A stretch of DNA of 33,607 nucleotides from Paludibacteraceae bacterium (GCA_017542915.1 JAFXWI010000001.1:1-33607), one strand, 5' to 3'; numbered from the stretch's first letter, positions 9,113-18,406 are shown. Notes: generated by a model not told the origin, from the letters alone. Translations and numbers: made by a program.

Positions 9113-9807
9113 GATTTCCGCTGTTGCACTCCTTCTCAGCGAAGTTCTTCAACGAGAAATTTGCAACACAAAAAATAGATGCGGAGTACTCGTTGTACCC
9201 GATGAAGGAGTTAACGAGTGAACGAATGAACGAGTTGCTGGACACCTTGAACGGCATGAATGTCACGATGCCGTACAAGCAGGCAATCATCCCGTTTCTG
9301 GATCGTTTGGACGAAACGGCAGAAGCTGTCGGAGCGGTCAATGTGGTGCATAAACGCATCGGTTACAACACCGACTGCATCGGGTTCATGGACTCTATCC
9401 GTCCGCTCTTGAACGCCGATGACCGCAAAGTCTTGGTTCTCGGAACAGGCGGTGCTTCGAAAGCCGTTTGCTTCGGTTTGCGCAAATTAGGCGTCTCCCC
9501 GACCCTCGTCAGCCGTACGCCGAAAGCAGGCATGTTGTCGTACGACCAACTGACCGAAGAGCATCTGAGCGAATACACTGTGATCGTCAACTGTACGCCA
9601 TTAGGTATGACGCCGGAGGAAGACACCTTCCCGCCTATACCGTACGAGTATATTTCGGCACGACATTTGCTGTTCGACTGCGTGTACAACCCCGAAGAGA
9701 CCCTTTTCCTCAAGAAAGGCAAAGCGCAAGGTGCACGCACCCGAAACGGCATGGAGATGCTCTACGGACAAGCCAAAGCAGCGTGGAAAATTTGGAATAA
9801 TGAATAA
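9091..9807 (+). CDS. aroE: Shikimate dehydrogenase
   Basis: 238 residues. It catalyses NADPH-dependent reduction of 3-dehydroshikimate to shikimate in chorismate synthesis. Visible features are the N-terminal GFPLLHSFSAKFFN substrate-site motif, GMNVTMPYK, the GAVNVV loop, the GTGGASKAV dinucleotide-binding glycine motif, and NCTPLGM. It is slightly short compared with the usual 270 residues, as is common in Bacteroidales. The start ATG lies within tilS (22-base overlap), which suggests translational coupling. The last residues Asn-Asn-Glu and the stop are encoded by an AATAATG heptamer array. Confidence 0.95.
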   Translation: MRHFGIIGFPLLHSFSAKFFNEKFATQKIDAEYSLYPMKELTSERMNELLDTLNGMNVTMPYKQAIIPFLDRLDETAEAVGAVNVVHKRIGYNTDCIGFMDSIRPLLNADDRKVLVLGTGGASKAVCFGLRKLGVSPTLVSRTPKAGMLSYDQLTEEHLSEYTVIVNCTPLGMTPEEDTFPPIPYEYISARHLLFDCVYNPEETLFLKKGKAQGARTRNGMEMLYGQAKAAWKIWNNE

Positions 9808-9823
9808 TGAATAATTAATATTT
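9796..9823. repeat. AATAATG heptamer array ending aroE
   Basis: Two AATAATG, one AATAATT and one AATATTT unit. It encodes the last codons and stop of aroE, and ends seven bases before the next ATG at 9831. Confidence 0.85.
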
Positions 9824-9830
9824 CAGAGAT

Positions 9831-10901
9831 ATGAAAAAGATCTTTTTGATGCTCATTGGAGCAATGACGATTTGCGCAGTACGTGCGCAAGTGGTAGAAC
9901 AAGGCGAACCCGCTTTGGTGTATTACAGTCCGAAGACCTCTCTCGTGCTGGAGTTCAAATACACGGTAGAGACCGAGAAACCGGGTATCTTTGCGGCTTA
10001 CGCGGAGTCGATGATCGGCGCTAAGAACGCCATAAAGGAAACCAAAACGACGTACACGCTCAAAGATGCGTTGGTTCGTACCTCGACCCGGACCGACTAC
10101 GCCCGTCCTCACAAAGTGACCGCAGAAGCCGGTTTCCCCTTACTGCTCACCATCAGCGAGAAAGGCTTGCTCAAAGGCTACAACCTGCCTCGCGAGGAGA
10201 AAGAGAACATCTATTCGTCCAACAAAAAGGACGAGCTCCCTTGCGCCAAAAACGCCCTCAAGGCAGTGCCGTTCCCCGAAGAAGTGCTCAAAGCATCTAC
10301 TCCTTCCGCACAAGCCGCAGCAGCTGCTAAGCAGATCTTCCACATCCGCGAGACACGTATGTACCTCCTCAACGGCGAAGTGGAGCACGCGCCGGCAGAC
10401 GGAGAGGCGATGCGTCTGGTCTTGGAGGAGTTGAACAAACAAGAGAAAGCTCTTACTGATCTCTTCCTCGGCAAGAGAAGCAAACGCTTCGAAAGCAAAC
10501 GCATCTATCTGACACCCGAAATGGCGGCTCAAGCCAACACCAAAACGCAGAAGAGCGTCTATTATTTCTCGGAGGAGAACGGATTTACGGACGCAGAGAA
10601 TATCGATGCAGACACCATCGGCGTGACGATGGTTCTCAATCGGGCTATCTTGACCGAACCTGCCGAGAACGGCAAGAAGAGTAAGAAACATGCTCCGCAG
10701 CTTTCGCAACTGACATATAATCTGCCGGGTAACGCTTGCATCCAAGTGAACTACAAAAACCGTTCGCTAACCGAGCGCACCGTGCCTGTAGCTCAATTAG
10801 GAGCCGACGTGCCTCTCTCTAAAGACCTCTTCTCCGGCAATGACCTGCCCGTCATCGTCTTCAGCGAGAAAACCGGAAACATTGTGTCCATTAGCAAGTA
10901 A
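9831..10901 (+). CDS. Secreted DUF4831-like protein
   Basis: 356 residues. There is a Sec signal peptide (MKKIFLMLIGAMTICAVRAQ, cleavage near residue 20). The mature start VVEQGEPALVYYSPKTSLVLEF, then a segment on an AYAESMIGAKNAIK core, resembles the Bacteroidetes DUF4831 family. I recognise this by sequence feel rather than by a diagnostic catalytic motif. No lipobox, transmembrane segment beyond the signal, or enzyme motif is seen. It is probably periplasmic or outer-membrane associated. It sits between aroE and the DUF4835 gene. Function unknown. Confidence 0.75.
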   Translation: MKKIFLMLIGAMTICAVRAQVVEQGEPALVYYSPKTSLVLEFKYTVETEKPGIFAAYAESMIGAKNAIKETKTTYTLKDALVRTSTRTDYARPHKVTAEAGFPLLLTISEKGLLKGYNLPREEKENIYSSNKKDELPCAKNALKAVPFPEEVLKASTPSAQAAAAAKQIFHIRETRMYLLNGEVEHAPADGEAMRLVLEELNKQEKALTDLFLGKRSKRFESKRIYLTPEMAAQANTKTQKSVYYFSEENGFTDAENIDADTIGVTMVLNRAILTEPAENGKKSKKHAPQLSQLTYNLPGNACIQVNYKNRSLTERTVPVAQLGADVPLSKDLFSGNDLPVIVFSEKTGNIVSISK

Positions 10902-10903
10902 TG

Positions 10904-11009
10904 GACATCTGACTTCTGAAATCTGAAATCTGAATTCTGAAAATTCGCTCTGCGAATAATCGTTCGAGCGAAGCGAGATAAGAATTCTAACATCTGACAT
11001 CTAATCTTT
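10904..11009. repeat. GAAATCT heptamer array split by a hairpin-rich insert
   Basis: Six heptamers of the GAAATCT/GACATCT type (10904-10945) are followed by a 36-base GC-richer insert containing TTCGCTCTGCGAA and TTCGAGCGAA palindromes, then four more heptamers of the same family (10982-11009). The gap is 115 bp to the GTG at 11017. No promoter consensus is visible. Confidence 0.8.
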
Positions 11010-11016
11010 GACAAAC

Positions 11017-11931
11017 GTGAAAAGAATAACTTTCATCCTATTTTGTCTGTTGACATTAGCTGTACGCATCACAAGCGCACAGGAACTGCGTTGTACCGTT
11101 ACCATCAATTCCGATCAGGTAGAGGGTTCCAGCAAAGAGATGTTCGACATTCTCAAGACCTCCATCGAGAGCTATATGAACGACAACCGCTGGACGAACA
11201 TGACCTTCGCCGAGCACGAGAAGATCGAATGTAGCATGTTGATTGTGGTCAAGAGTGTGGACGTGAACCATCTCTTCAACTGCGAGATGACCCTTCAGAG
11301 CCGCCGTCCTGTGTACGGCACTACGTACACCACTACCCTGCTCAATTTCAAGGACAACGCCTTCAACTTCACGTATCAGGATTACGACCGCATCGAGTAT
11401 CAGCAGAACCAGTTTACCACCAACTTAACGGCAATGCTCGCGTACTACTGCTACCTCATCATCGGTCACGATATGGACAGCTATCAGCGTTTGGGCGGCA
11501 CGCCTGCTTTCCAGCAATGCGAAGAGATCGCCAACGTCTGCCAAACGGCTTCTATGGAAGGCTCCGAGCAGAAAGGTTGGTTAGCGTTCGAGAGCAACAG
11601 AAACCGTTATGCGCTCATCAATAACCTCTTGGACGAAGCCTTCAAGGCTTATCGTAATTTCTACTACGAGTACCACCGCTTAGGCTTGGACGAGATGACC
11701 TCCAACGTCACCAACGGTCGTGCCCGCATAGCGGAAGGAATACCCGTGCTCAAAGAGGCGTACCGTTCCCGTCCTGCGACATATGTCATCAACACCTTCC
11801 TCGATGCCAAATGCGATGAGTTGGTGGATATCTTCAGCAAAGGAACGGACAAAGAGAAGAAAACTGTCCACACCATCCTCAACGACATCGATCCCACCCG
11901 CCAAGAGAAATACGACAAGATCATGCAGTAA
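11017..11931 (+). CDS. DUF4835 protein, PorD-like (type IX secretion-associated family)
   Basis: 304 residues from GTG at 11017 (a TTG at 11008 is in frame, but the GTG gives a cleaner MKRITFILFCLL signal peptide). The signal is cleaved after SAQ, leaving ELRCTVTINSDQVEGSSKEMFDILK, a strong match to the N-terminus of the Bacteroidetes DUF4835 family. I recall that family being named PorD in type IX secretion annotation, but its role is not well defined. It is probably periplasmic. It lies 30 bases upstream of recN, a neighbourhood I know from other Bacteroidales, which supports the family call. No catalytic motif is seen. Confidence 0.85.
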   Translation: MKRITFILFCLLTLAVRITSAQELRCTVTINSDQVEGSSKEMFDILKTSIESYMNDNRWTNMTFAEHEKIECSMLIVVKSVDVNHLFNCEMTLQSRRPVYGTTYTTTLLNFKDNAFNFTYQDYDRIEYQQNQFTTNLTAMLAYYCYLIIGHDMDSYQRLGGTPAFQQCEEIANVCQTASMEGSEQKGWLAFESNRNRYALINNLLDEAFKAYRNFYYEYHRLGLDEMTSNVTNGRARIAEGIPVLKEAYRSRPATYVINTFLDAKCDELVDIFSKGTDKEKKTVHTILNDIDPTRQEKYDKIMQ

Positions 11932-11961
11932 TATACAATCGGACGATAAATAATAGGTAAA

Positions 11962-13650
11962 ATGTTAAGACATCTACATATACAAAACTATGCGCTGATA
12001 AGCCGCCTCGATATCGATTTCGAGGAGGGTTTTTCGGTGTTGACAGGTGAGACCGGTGCCGGAAAAAGTATCATCCTCGGTGCTCTCGCTTTGGTGCTGG
12101 GAGCTCGGGCAGATAGCAAAGCTATTACCGACGGAGAGGACAAATGTATCATTGAAGCCACTTTTGATGTACAAAAGGACGATGTACAATGTACAAAGGA
12201 CAATGGACAATGTACAAAGGACAATGGACAACGACCAACGACCAACGACCAACGACCAACGACTAATATACAATGTACAAAGGAGATGATCATCCGGCGG
12301 GAGTTGTATGCGAACGGGAAGAGCCGGTCGTTTGTGGATGACAGTCTGGTGACCTTACAGGAGTTGAAGGGTTTGGCAAACAAGCTCATTGACATACACA
12401 GCCAGCATGCGAACCTGCTGATAGAGAATGCGGATTTTCAGCTGGAGGTAGTGGACGTGATTGCCTGCAATGAGGCGCAACTCTCTGCCTACTCCGCTCA
12501 GTATGAGCGATATACAGCCGCCGTGGAGCAGCTGCATCATCTGCAAGCACTCGCTAAGAAGAGCCGTCAAGACGCCGATTATATCCAATATCGCTACCAG
12601 CTATTGAGCGAGGCGAACCTGCAAACGGGCGAATTGGAGGAGTTGGAGAACGAGCAATACCAGCTCAGTCATGCGGAGGAGATCCAAGCGGCTCTGCAAA
12701 CGGCTATTGAAGCGATCCAAGGTGAGCAAGGCAGCGCTATCGAGGCGTTGCGGATGTGCCATCTGGACGATGCAGCGACCGAGTTGCAGGAACGGATAGA
12801 GAGCACGCGTATCGAGTTGCAGGACATAGCCGAGGAAGCCGAGCGCAAGTTGAGTCATATAGAGATGGATCCGCAGCGGCTGCAATGGGTAGAAGAGCGG
12901 ATTGCGAGTTTGGATGAACTGCTGCATAAGTTCAACGCAGAGAGCCTCGATGAGCTGATAGCCATGCGGGACGAGTTAGCGGAACAGGTGAACCGAATGG
13001 ACAGTTTTGAGTTCGACATCGCGCAGGCACAGAAAGCCGTTGACACCGAGCGTGCTGCGCTCACGAAAGCCTCAGCGGCGCTCACCAAGAGCCGTCAAGC
13101 CGTTCTGCCGCAGATATGCGAACGCTTGATCGCTAACCTCAAGAGACTCGGCGTAGCGCACGCGAAAGTGGAGATGCCGATAAGCCCGACGGAGGACTTC
13201 ACGCCGAACGGCTGCGACGAGGTGCAGATGCTCTTTGCGGCGAACCTCAACCAGAGTCTGCGTGCCGTAAGCGAAGTGGCGTCCGGCGGTGAGATAAGCC
13301 GGTTGATGCTCTGCCTCAAAGCGCTTATTGCCACCACGAAAGGACTGCCGACGATCATCTTCGATGAGATAGACACCGGTGTGAGCGGCGACATAGCGAC
13401 CCAGATGGCATCTATCATGCGTGAGATGTCGGCACATCGTCAGATCATCGCTATCACCCATCTGCCGCAGATAGCGGCGCAGGGCGAACACCACTATAAG
13501 GTCTATAAAGCCGACACCGACAAACGCACCGAGACGCATATCAGCCGTCTCACGGAGGACGAACGTATCACCGAGATTGCCTCGATGCTCAGCGGCAATA
13601 ATGTCTCGGAGGCTGCAATGAAGACGGCGAGGGAATTGTTGAATAAATGA
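11962..13650 (+). CDS. recN: DNA repair protein RecN carrying an in-frame heptamer array
   Basis: 562 residues, close to the usual 553-560. It is an SMC-like ATPase acting in double-strand-break repair. The N-terminal Walker A is GETGAGKS (about residues 29-36), a coiled-coil region covers about 150-370, and the C-terminal lobe has ASGGEISRLMLCLKAL (ABC signature) and IIFDEIDTGVSG (Walker B). Residues about 70-108 are encoded by tandem heptamers and read as a seven-residue repeat (QCTKDNG, QRPTTND and variants). In relatives this position holds a more ordinary segment just before the conserved IIRRE and GKSR blocks, so the array seems to have replaced or overgrown it while keeping frame and overall length. 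Identification is firm; whether the altered lobe is fully active is unknown. Confidence 0.95.
   Translation: MLRHLHIQNYALISRLDIDFEEGFSVLTGETGAGKSIILGALALVLGARADSKAITDGEDKCIIEATFDVQKDDVQCTKDNGQCTKDNGQRPTTNDQRPTTNIQCTKEMIIRRELYANGKSRSFVDDSLVTLQELKGLANKLIDIHSQHANLLIENADFQLEVVDVIACNEAQLSAYSAQYERYTAAVEQLHHLQALAKKSRQDADYIQYRYQLLSEANLQTGELEELENEQYQLSHAEEIQAALQTAIEAIQGEQGSAIEALRMCHLDDAATELQERIESTRIELQDIAEEAERKLSHIEMDPQRLQWVEERIASLDELLHKFNAESLDELIAMRDELAEQVNRMDSFEFDIAQAQKAVDTERAALTKASAALTKSRQAVLPQICERLIANLKRLGVAHAKVEMPISPTEDFTPNGCDEVQMLFAANLNQSLRAVSEVASGGEISRLMLCLKALIATTKGLPTIIFDEIDTGVSGDIATQMASIMREMSAHRQIIAITHLPQIAAQGEHHYKVYKADTDKRTETHISRLTEDERITEIASMLSGNNVSEAAMKTARELLNK
12169..12283. repeat. In-frame heptamer array inside recN
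   Basis: After an irregular lead-in, GTACAAA, GGACAAT, GACCAAC and variants are tandem with a 7-base period for about 115 bp. None of the three forward frames is closed by the main words. Three units make 21 bases, hence a seven-residue protein period. The complementary word family (GTCCTTT, CTTTGTA) occurs in three signal-peptide regions at 18501, 20561 and 22097. Confidence 0.92.
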
Positions 13651-13824
13651 ACGAAGGACAAATGTACGATGTACGAAGGATGTACGAAGGGGTGAAAGTA
13701 CGAAGGAAAGCGTACATACATCAATAAATCGTACATAAATCGTACATCATACATCTTTAAATCGTACATCAATTAAATCGTACATAAATCGTACATCGTA
13801 CATCTTTAAATCGTACATCACTTT
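13651..13824. repeat. GTACGA/TCGTAC repeat region between recN and rarA
   Basis: The 174-bp gap has a left half rich in GTACGAA/GTACGAT units and a right half rich in their complement (TCGTACAT, with 11-base spaced forms containing AAAT). The 15-base segment 13662-13676 is the perfect inverse of 13789-13803, so the transcript can form a long hairpin. No promoter consensus is seen. Confidence 0.85.
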
Positions 13825-15045
13825 ATGTTGCCATTAGCAGAGCGAATGCGTCCAAAGACGCTGGACGAATACATAGGACAGAAACATCTGGTGGGACAAG
13901 GAGCTATCCTTCGTCAGATGATCGAGAGCGGTAACATCGCCTCGTTCATTCTGTGGGGTCCTCCGGGTGTAGGCAAGACGACGCTTGCCCGTATCATCGC
14001 GCATCAGTTGCAACGTCCGTTTTATACGCTGAGTGCCGTTACCAGCGGCGTCAAAGAGGTGCGTGACGTCATCGACAAAGCCAAACGCTCCTCTGCCATG
14101 AACAGTGGTCTGTTTGCGCCTGCGGACGGACGAAGCCCGATTCTTTTTATTGACGAGATCCACCGTTTCAGCAAAAGCCAGCAGGACAGTCTGCTCGGTG
14201 CCGTAGAGGAAGGAACGATCACCTTAGTTGGTGCAACGACCGAAAACCCTTCGTTCGAAGTGATCACTCCCCTACTGAGCCGATGCCAAGTGTATGTGCT
14301 CAAGTCCTTAGACAAAGAGGATCTGTTGGAGCTGCTCAACCGCGTGCTGACGAAAGATGAATATATCCGTTCATTGGGCATACAGGTCAAGGAGAACGAG
14401 GCGTTGCTGCGTTTCAGCGGCGGCGATGCACGCAAGCTGCTGAACATCATCGAGTTGGTAGCCAACAGCGGTGTGAAGATCATTGACAACGAGACCGTGA
14501 CCAAACAACTGCAGCAAAACCCCGTGGCGTACGACAAAGATGGCGAGATGCACTACGACATCATCTCCGCTTTCATCAAATCAGTCCGCGGCAGTGATCC
14601 GCAGGCGGCTATCTATTGGTTAGCGCGCATGATAGAAGGCGGCGAAGATCCTAAGTTCATCGCACGGCGGTTAGTGATCTTGGCAAGCGAAGATATCGGT
14701 CTGGCGAACCCCAATGCGATGCTGCTCGCCAACACTTGTTTCGATGTGGTGAACAAGATCGGCTGGCCCGAAGGACGTATTCCCTTAGCGGAAACGACGA
14801 TCTATCTGGCGACCTGCAAGAAAGACAACTCCGCTTACCTCGCTATTGACGAAGCGCTCGCAAAAGTGCGCGAAACGGGCAATCTGCCGGTTCCTTTGCA
14901 TCTTCGCAATGCTCCTACTTCGCTCATGAAAGAACTTGGATACGCCGACGGTTATAAGTATCCGCACGACTACCCGAATCACTGGGTGGAGCAACAATAC
15001 CTCCCTGACGAACTCGTCGGCACGGAATTTTGGAAGAAAAACTGA
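13825..15045 (+). CDS. rarA: Replication-associated recombination protein RarA/MgsA (AAA+ ATPase)
   Basis: 406 residues. It is a clamp-loader-like AAA+ ATPase acting at stalled replication forks. The N-terminal LAERMRPKTLDEYIGQKHLVG, Walker A GPPGVGKTT (about residues 43-51), Walker B LFIDEIHRF, the GATTENPSFEV sensor segment and the C-terminal MGS domain (DPQAAIYWLARMIEGGEDPKFIARR) are all visible. The ATG follows the recN-rarA repeat region. The stop overlaps the hemW start (TGATG). Identification is firm. Confidence 0.96.
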   Translation: MLPLAERMRPKTLDEYIGQKHLVGQGAILRQMIESGNIASFILWGPPGVGKTTLARIIAHQLQRPFYTLSAVTSGVKEVRDVIDKAKRSSAMNSGLFAPADGRSPILFIDEIHRFSKSQQDSLLGAVEEGTITLVGATTENPSFEVITPLLSRCQVYVLKSLDKEDLLELLNRVLTKDEYIRSLGIQVKENEALLRFSGGDARKLLNIIELVANSGVKIIDNETVTKQLQQNPVAYDKDGEMHYDIISAFIKSVRGSDPQAAIYWLARMIEGGEDPKFIARRLVILASEDIGLANPNAMLLANTCFDVVNKIGWPEGRIPLAETTIYLATCKKDNSAYLAIDEALAKVRETGNLPVPLHLRNAPTSLMKELGYADGYKYPHDYPNHWVEQQYLPDELVGTEFWKKN

Positions 15046-16139
15046 TGGCTGGTCTGTACGTACATATTCCATTCTGCAAGAAACGCTGCTTATACTGCGA
15101 TTTTTTCTCTACCGTCCAACTGGATCGTAGAACGGAATACGTAGATGCCTTGCTCAAGGAGATCACGGCACGCAAGGACGAAGCCGGAGAACCGATTCGG
15201 ACGATTTACCTTGGTGGCGGCACACCGAGTATGCTGGACTCCATTGACATCTTCCGCATCCTGCGTACTGCCGGAACGGAAGGCGTAGAGGAGATTACGA
15301 TGGAGGTCAACCCGGGAGACGTGAACGAGCAATACCTGCGTGAGATCAAGCAATGCGGTGTCAACAGGCTCTCCATAGGCGTGCAGAGTTTCAAGGATCA
15401 TCTGCTGCAAGTCATCGGACGTCGGCACACGGCAACACAAGCAATCGATGCCGTTCGGATAGCACAGAAAGTCGGGTTTGACAATATATCCATTGATCTC
15501 ATGTACGCCCTGCCGTCTCAGTCCTTGGCTCATCTGGATGTAGACCTCTCGATTGCCTTGAAATTAGGCGTGCAGCATATATCCACGTACGGTCTCATCT
15601 ACGAAGAAGGAACCGCGCTCACGCAGATGCGGGACAAAGGAGAGATAAAGCCGATTGACGAAGACAAAGAAAACGAGATGTACGACCTGCTATGCAAGCG
15701 GTTTAAAGAAGCGGGATTCGTTCATTACGAGGTCAGCAATTTTGCGTTGCCCGGGTTCGAAGCCAAGCACAACAGCAGTTATTGGGACGGCACGCCGTAC
15801 ATAGGCGTAGGCGCAGGAGCACATAGTTACATAGGGAACGTGCGCAGTTGGAATCCAAAAAAACTAAATTCGTACATCAACGGGATTGAGAACCGAACCT
15901 TAGTACGCACGAGAGAGTATCTCTCCGAGACCGACCTCTACAACGAGCGGATCATGTTGGGGCTCAGAACGAACAAAGGCATCCTCGCATCCGACGTAGA
16001 CGTTCGTATTGGTCACGAAGTGGTCACGAGAATGACAGACGAATACCGGCTCTTACGGCTGACAGAGGACGGTCGGTTAGTAGCCACACAGAAAGGGCTG
16101 CATGTGTTAAACAGAATAATAGAAGATTTGATGATATGA
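15045..16139 (+). CDS. hemW: Radical SAM protein HemW (heme chaperone, HemN-like)
   Basis: 364 residues from ATG at 15045; a TTG 15 bases upstream is in frame, but the family N-terminus begins at MAGLYVHIPFC. The 4Fe-4S motif CKKRCLYCDF is CxxxCxxCxF, the HemW form, and not the CxxxCxxCxC of the oxygen-independent coproporphyrinogen oxidase HemN. YLGGGTPSML, EVNPGD and GVQSF are also typical of the family. HemW binds and transfers heme; many databases still label it coproporphyrinogen dehydrogenase. It overlaps rarA by one base and the next gene by four bases (ATGA), suggesting tight translational coupling. Confidence 0.94.
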   Translation: MAGLYVHIPFCKKRCLYCDFFSTVQLDRRTEYVDALLKEITARKDEAGEPIRTIYLGGGTPSMLDSIDIFRILRTAGTEGVEEITMEVNPGDVNEQYLREIKQCGVNRLSIGVQSFKDHLLQVIGRRHTATQAIDAVRIAQKVGFDNISIDLMYALPSQSLAHLDVDLSIALKLGVQHISTYGLIYEEGTALTQMRDKGEIKPIDEDKENEMYDLLCKRFKEAGFVHYEVSNFALPGFEAKHNSSYWDGTPYIGVGAGAHSYIGNVRSWNPKKLNSYINGIENRTLVRTREYLSETDLYNERIMLGLRTNKGILASDVDVRIGHEVVTRMTDEYRLLRLTEDGRLVATQKGLHVLNRIIEDLMI

Positions 16140-18406
16140 AAACGAAAAATTGGTACAAACCGTTTTTGATTTGGTTTTGGAGTCTCTTTGTAGGAGGCAT
16201 TCTGCTGATTTGGTTGATCCTTTGGCTCATTACCAAGGGTGTGTTGGGTTACTTGCCGCCCTTGGAGGAGTTGCAGAACCCGAAGAACACCTATGCGTCG
16301 GAGATCATCTCTGCCGACATGCAGTCCTTGGGACGCTATTACCGGTACGAGAACCGAATAGGTGTGCAATACACGGATCTCTCGCCTAATATCATCCATG
16401 CGTTGATAGCTACCGAGGACGCGCGTTTCTATCGTCATACAGGCGTGGATTTCAAATCGATGTTCCGCGCTGTGCTCAAACTGGGACGTGCCGGTGGTGG
16501 TTCTACCCTCACCCAGCAGTTGGCGAAGCAGTTATGGTCTCCGCGAGCGAATAACATCTTCGAGCGTGCTATGCAGAAACCGATAGAATGGGTCATCGCT
16601 ACCAAGCTCGAACGGCTCTATTCGAAGGACGAGATCCTGCTGATGTACCTCAACCAGTTTGATTTTCTGTACAATGCTGTGGGTATTCAGTCGGCTTCGC
16701 AGGTCTATTTCTCCACTACGCCTGCCAACCTCAAGATAGAGGAAGCGGCGATGTTGGTCGGAATGTGTAAGAACCCCTCGCTCTATAACCCCGTGCGTCA
16801 TCCTGTACGCGCTACCGGTCGCCGAAACACGGTCTTGAGCCAGATGGAGAAATACGGCTACATAGACGAAGCAGCAAGAGACTCCCTCTCTGCCCTGCCG
16901 CTTGAGCTGCACTACCGCTCTGTGGATCATAAACAAGGAAGCGCACCCTATTTCCGCGAGTACCTGCGTGGTGTGCTCACCGCCAAAGAGCCCAAAGAGA
17001 GCGATTATCCGGAGTGGAACAAACAGCAGTACAAGATAGACGCTTACCAATGGAACAACAATCCGCTTTACGGTTTTTGCGAGAAGAACAAGAAACCCGA
17101 CGGCTCCAAGTACGACATCTATCAGGATGGTCTGAAGATCTACACCACCATCGACTCCCGTATGCAGCGGTACGCCGAGGAAGCGGTGAGCGAGCACATG
17201 CAGGCACAGCAGAAGAGTTTCTTCAAGGAACTCAAGAAGAAAAAGAACGCGCCTTTCTCCCGTTCGCTGACCCAAGAGGAGATCAACGGTATCATGAACC
17301 GCTCCATGAAACAGACCGACCGTTACCGCCACATGAAACGGGAAGGTATCAGCAATGACTCTATCCGTCGGGCATTCGAGACACCGCGTGAGATGCAGGT
17401 CTTCACCTATGACCGCGGACTGATAGACACCGTTCTCTCACCGATGGACTCCATCAAATGGCAGAAGAGTTTCCTGCGCTGCGGATTCATGTCCATGGAC
17501 CCGCATACAGGACATGTCAAAGCGTATGTAGGAGGACCTAATTTTGCCCATTTCCAATACGACATGGCCACCAAAGGTCGCCGTCAAGTGGGTTCGACGG
17601 TGAAGCCTTACCTCTACACCCTTGCGATGGACGAAGGCATGTGGCCGTGCGACAAGACTGTCAATGAGCCTATTACCCTCTTGGACGCTAACGGCATTGA
17701 GTGGACTCCGCGTGACACGCACGATAAGTACCGAGGCGACACCGTTACCCTCACATGGGGTTTGCAGTACTCGTCCAACTGGATCTCTGCGTACCTCATG
17801 TCCCTCTTCACGCCCGAACAGTTAGTGAAGATGATGCAGTCCTTCGGTATTCAGGGACAACTCGATCCTGTCATCTCACTCTGTCTTGGACCGTGTGAGG
17901 TGAGCGTAGAGGAGATGGTGGACGCTTACACGACTTTTGCCAACAAGGGTATTCGTACCGAACCGCTCTACGTCACCCGCATCGAAGATGCTAACGGAAA
18001 CGTCATCGGCACCTTCAGCCCCAAGACCCACGAGGTCATCAGCGAGACAACCGCCTATAAGATGATCTACATGCTGCGCCAAGTGCTGGATCACGGAACG
18101 GGCGTACGCGTGCGTTTCAAATATGGTATCACAGCACCGATGGCAGGCAAGACCGGTACGACCAACAACAACTCGGACGGATGGTTCATGTGCTTCACAC
18201 CTTCGCTCGTCAGCGGTACTTGGGTCGGCGGAGAAGATCGTGGCATACATTTTGATACGATGGCAGAAGGACAGGGTGCCTCGATGGCGCTGCCCATCTG
18301 CGCGCTCTATATGCAGAAGGTACTCGCAGACGAGACACTCGGCTACAGTCCGGACGAACAGTTTGATGTGCCGGCTTGGTTTGACCCCAATGAAGGATGT
18401 AAGTAA
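16136..18406 (+). CDS. Class A penicillin-binding protein (PBP1A-type glycosyltransferase/transpeptidase)
   Basis: 756 residues. An N-terminal membrane anchor covers about residues 9-33. The GT51 glycosyltransferase domain begins near residue 97 (EDARFYRHTGVDF) and includes GGSTLTQQLAKQLW and YLNQFDFLYNAVGI. The transpeptidase domain has SxxK at Ser487 (STVK), SxN at Ser546-Asn548 and KTGT at Lys672. It polymerises and crosslinks peptidoglycan on the periplasmic face. It is a mrcA/ponA-type protein; the exact paralogue is not resolvable here. It overlaps hemW by four bases, and the next gene starts 17 bases before its stop. Confidence 0.95.
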   Translation: MKTKNWYKPFLIWFWSLFVGGILLIWLILWLITKGVLGYLPPLEELQNPKNTYASEIISADMQSLGRYYRYENRIGVQYTDLSPNIIHALIATEDARFYRHTGVDFKSMFRAVLKLGRAGGGSTLTQQLAKQLWSPRANNIFERAMQKPIEWVIATKLERLYSKDEILLMYLNQFDFLYNAVGIQSASQVYFSTTPANLKIEEAAMLVGMCKNPSLYNPVRHPVRATGRRNTVLSQMEKYGYIDEAARDSLSALPLELHYRSVDHKQGSAPYFREYLRGVLTAKEPKESDYPEWNKQQYKIDAYQWNNNPLYGFCEKNKKPDGSKYDIYQDGLKIYTTIDSRMQRYAEEAVSEHMQAQQKSFFKELKKKKNAPFSRSLTQEEINGIMNRSMKQTDRYRHMKREGISNDSIRRAFETPREMQVFTYDRGLIDTVLSPMDSIKWQKSFLRCGFMSMDPHTGHVKAYVGGPNFAHFQYDMATKGRRQVGSTVKPYLYTLAMDEGMWPCDKTVNEPITLLDANGIEWTPRDTHDKYRGDTVTLTWGLQYSSNWISAYLMSLFTPEQLVKMMQSFGIQGQLDPVISLCLGPCEVSVEEMVDAYTTFANKGIRTEPLYVTRIEDANGNVIGTFSPKTHEVISETTAYKMIYMLRQVLDHGTGVRVRFKYGITAPMAGKTGTTNNNSDGWFMCFTPSLVSGTWVGGEDRGIHFDTMAEGQGASMALPICALYMQKVLADETLGYSPDEQFDVPAWFDPNEGCK

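Noticed and set aside
18123..18389. N-terminal extension of the TPR protein into the PBP gene
   Set aside because: It lies in another frame of the conserved PBP transpeptidase domain and would bury the signal peptide.
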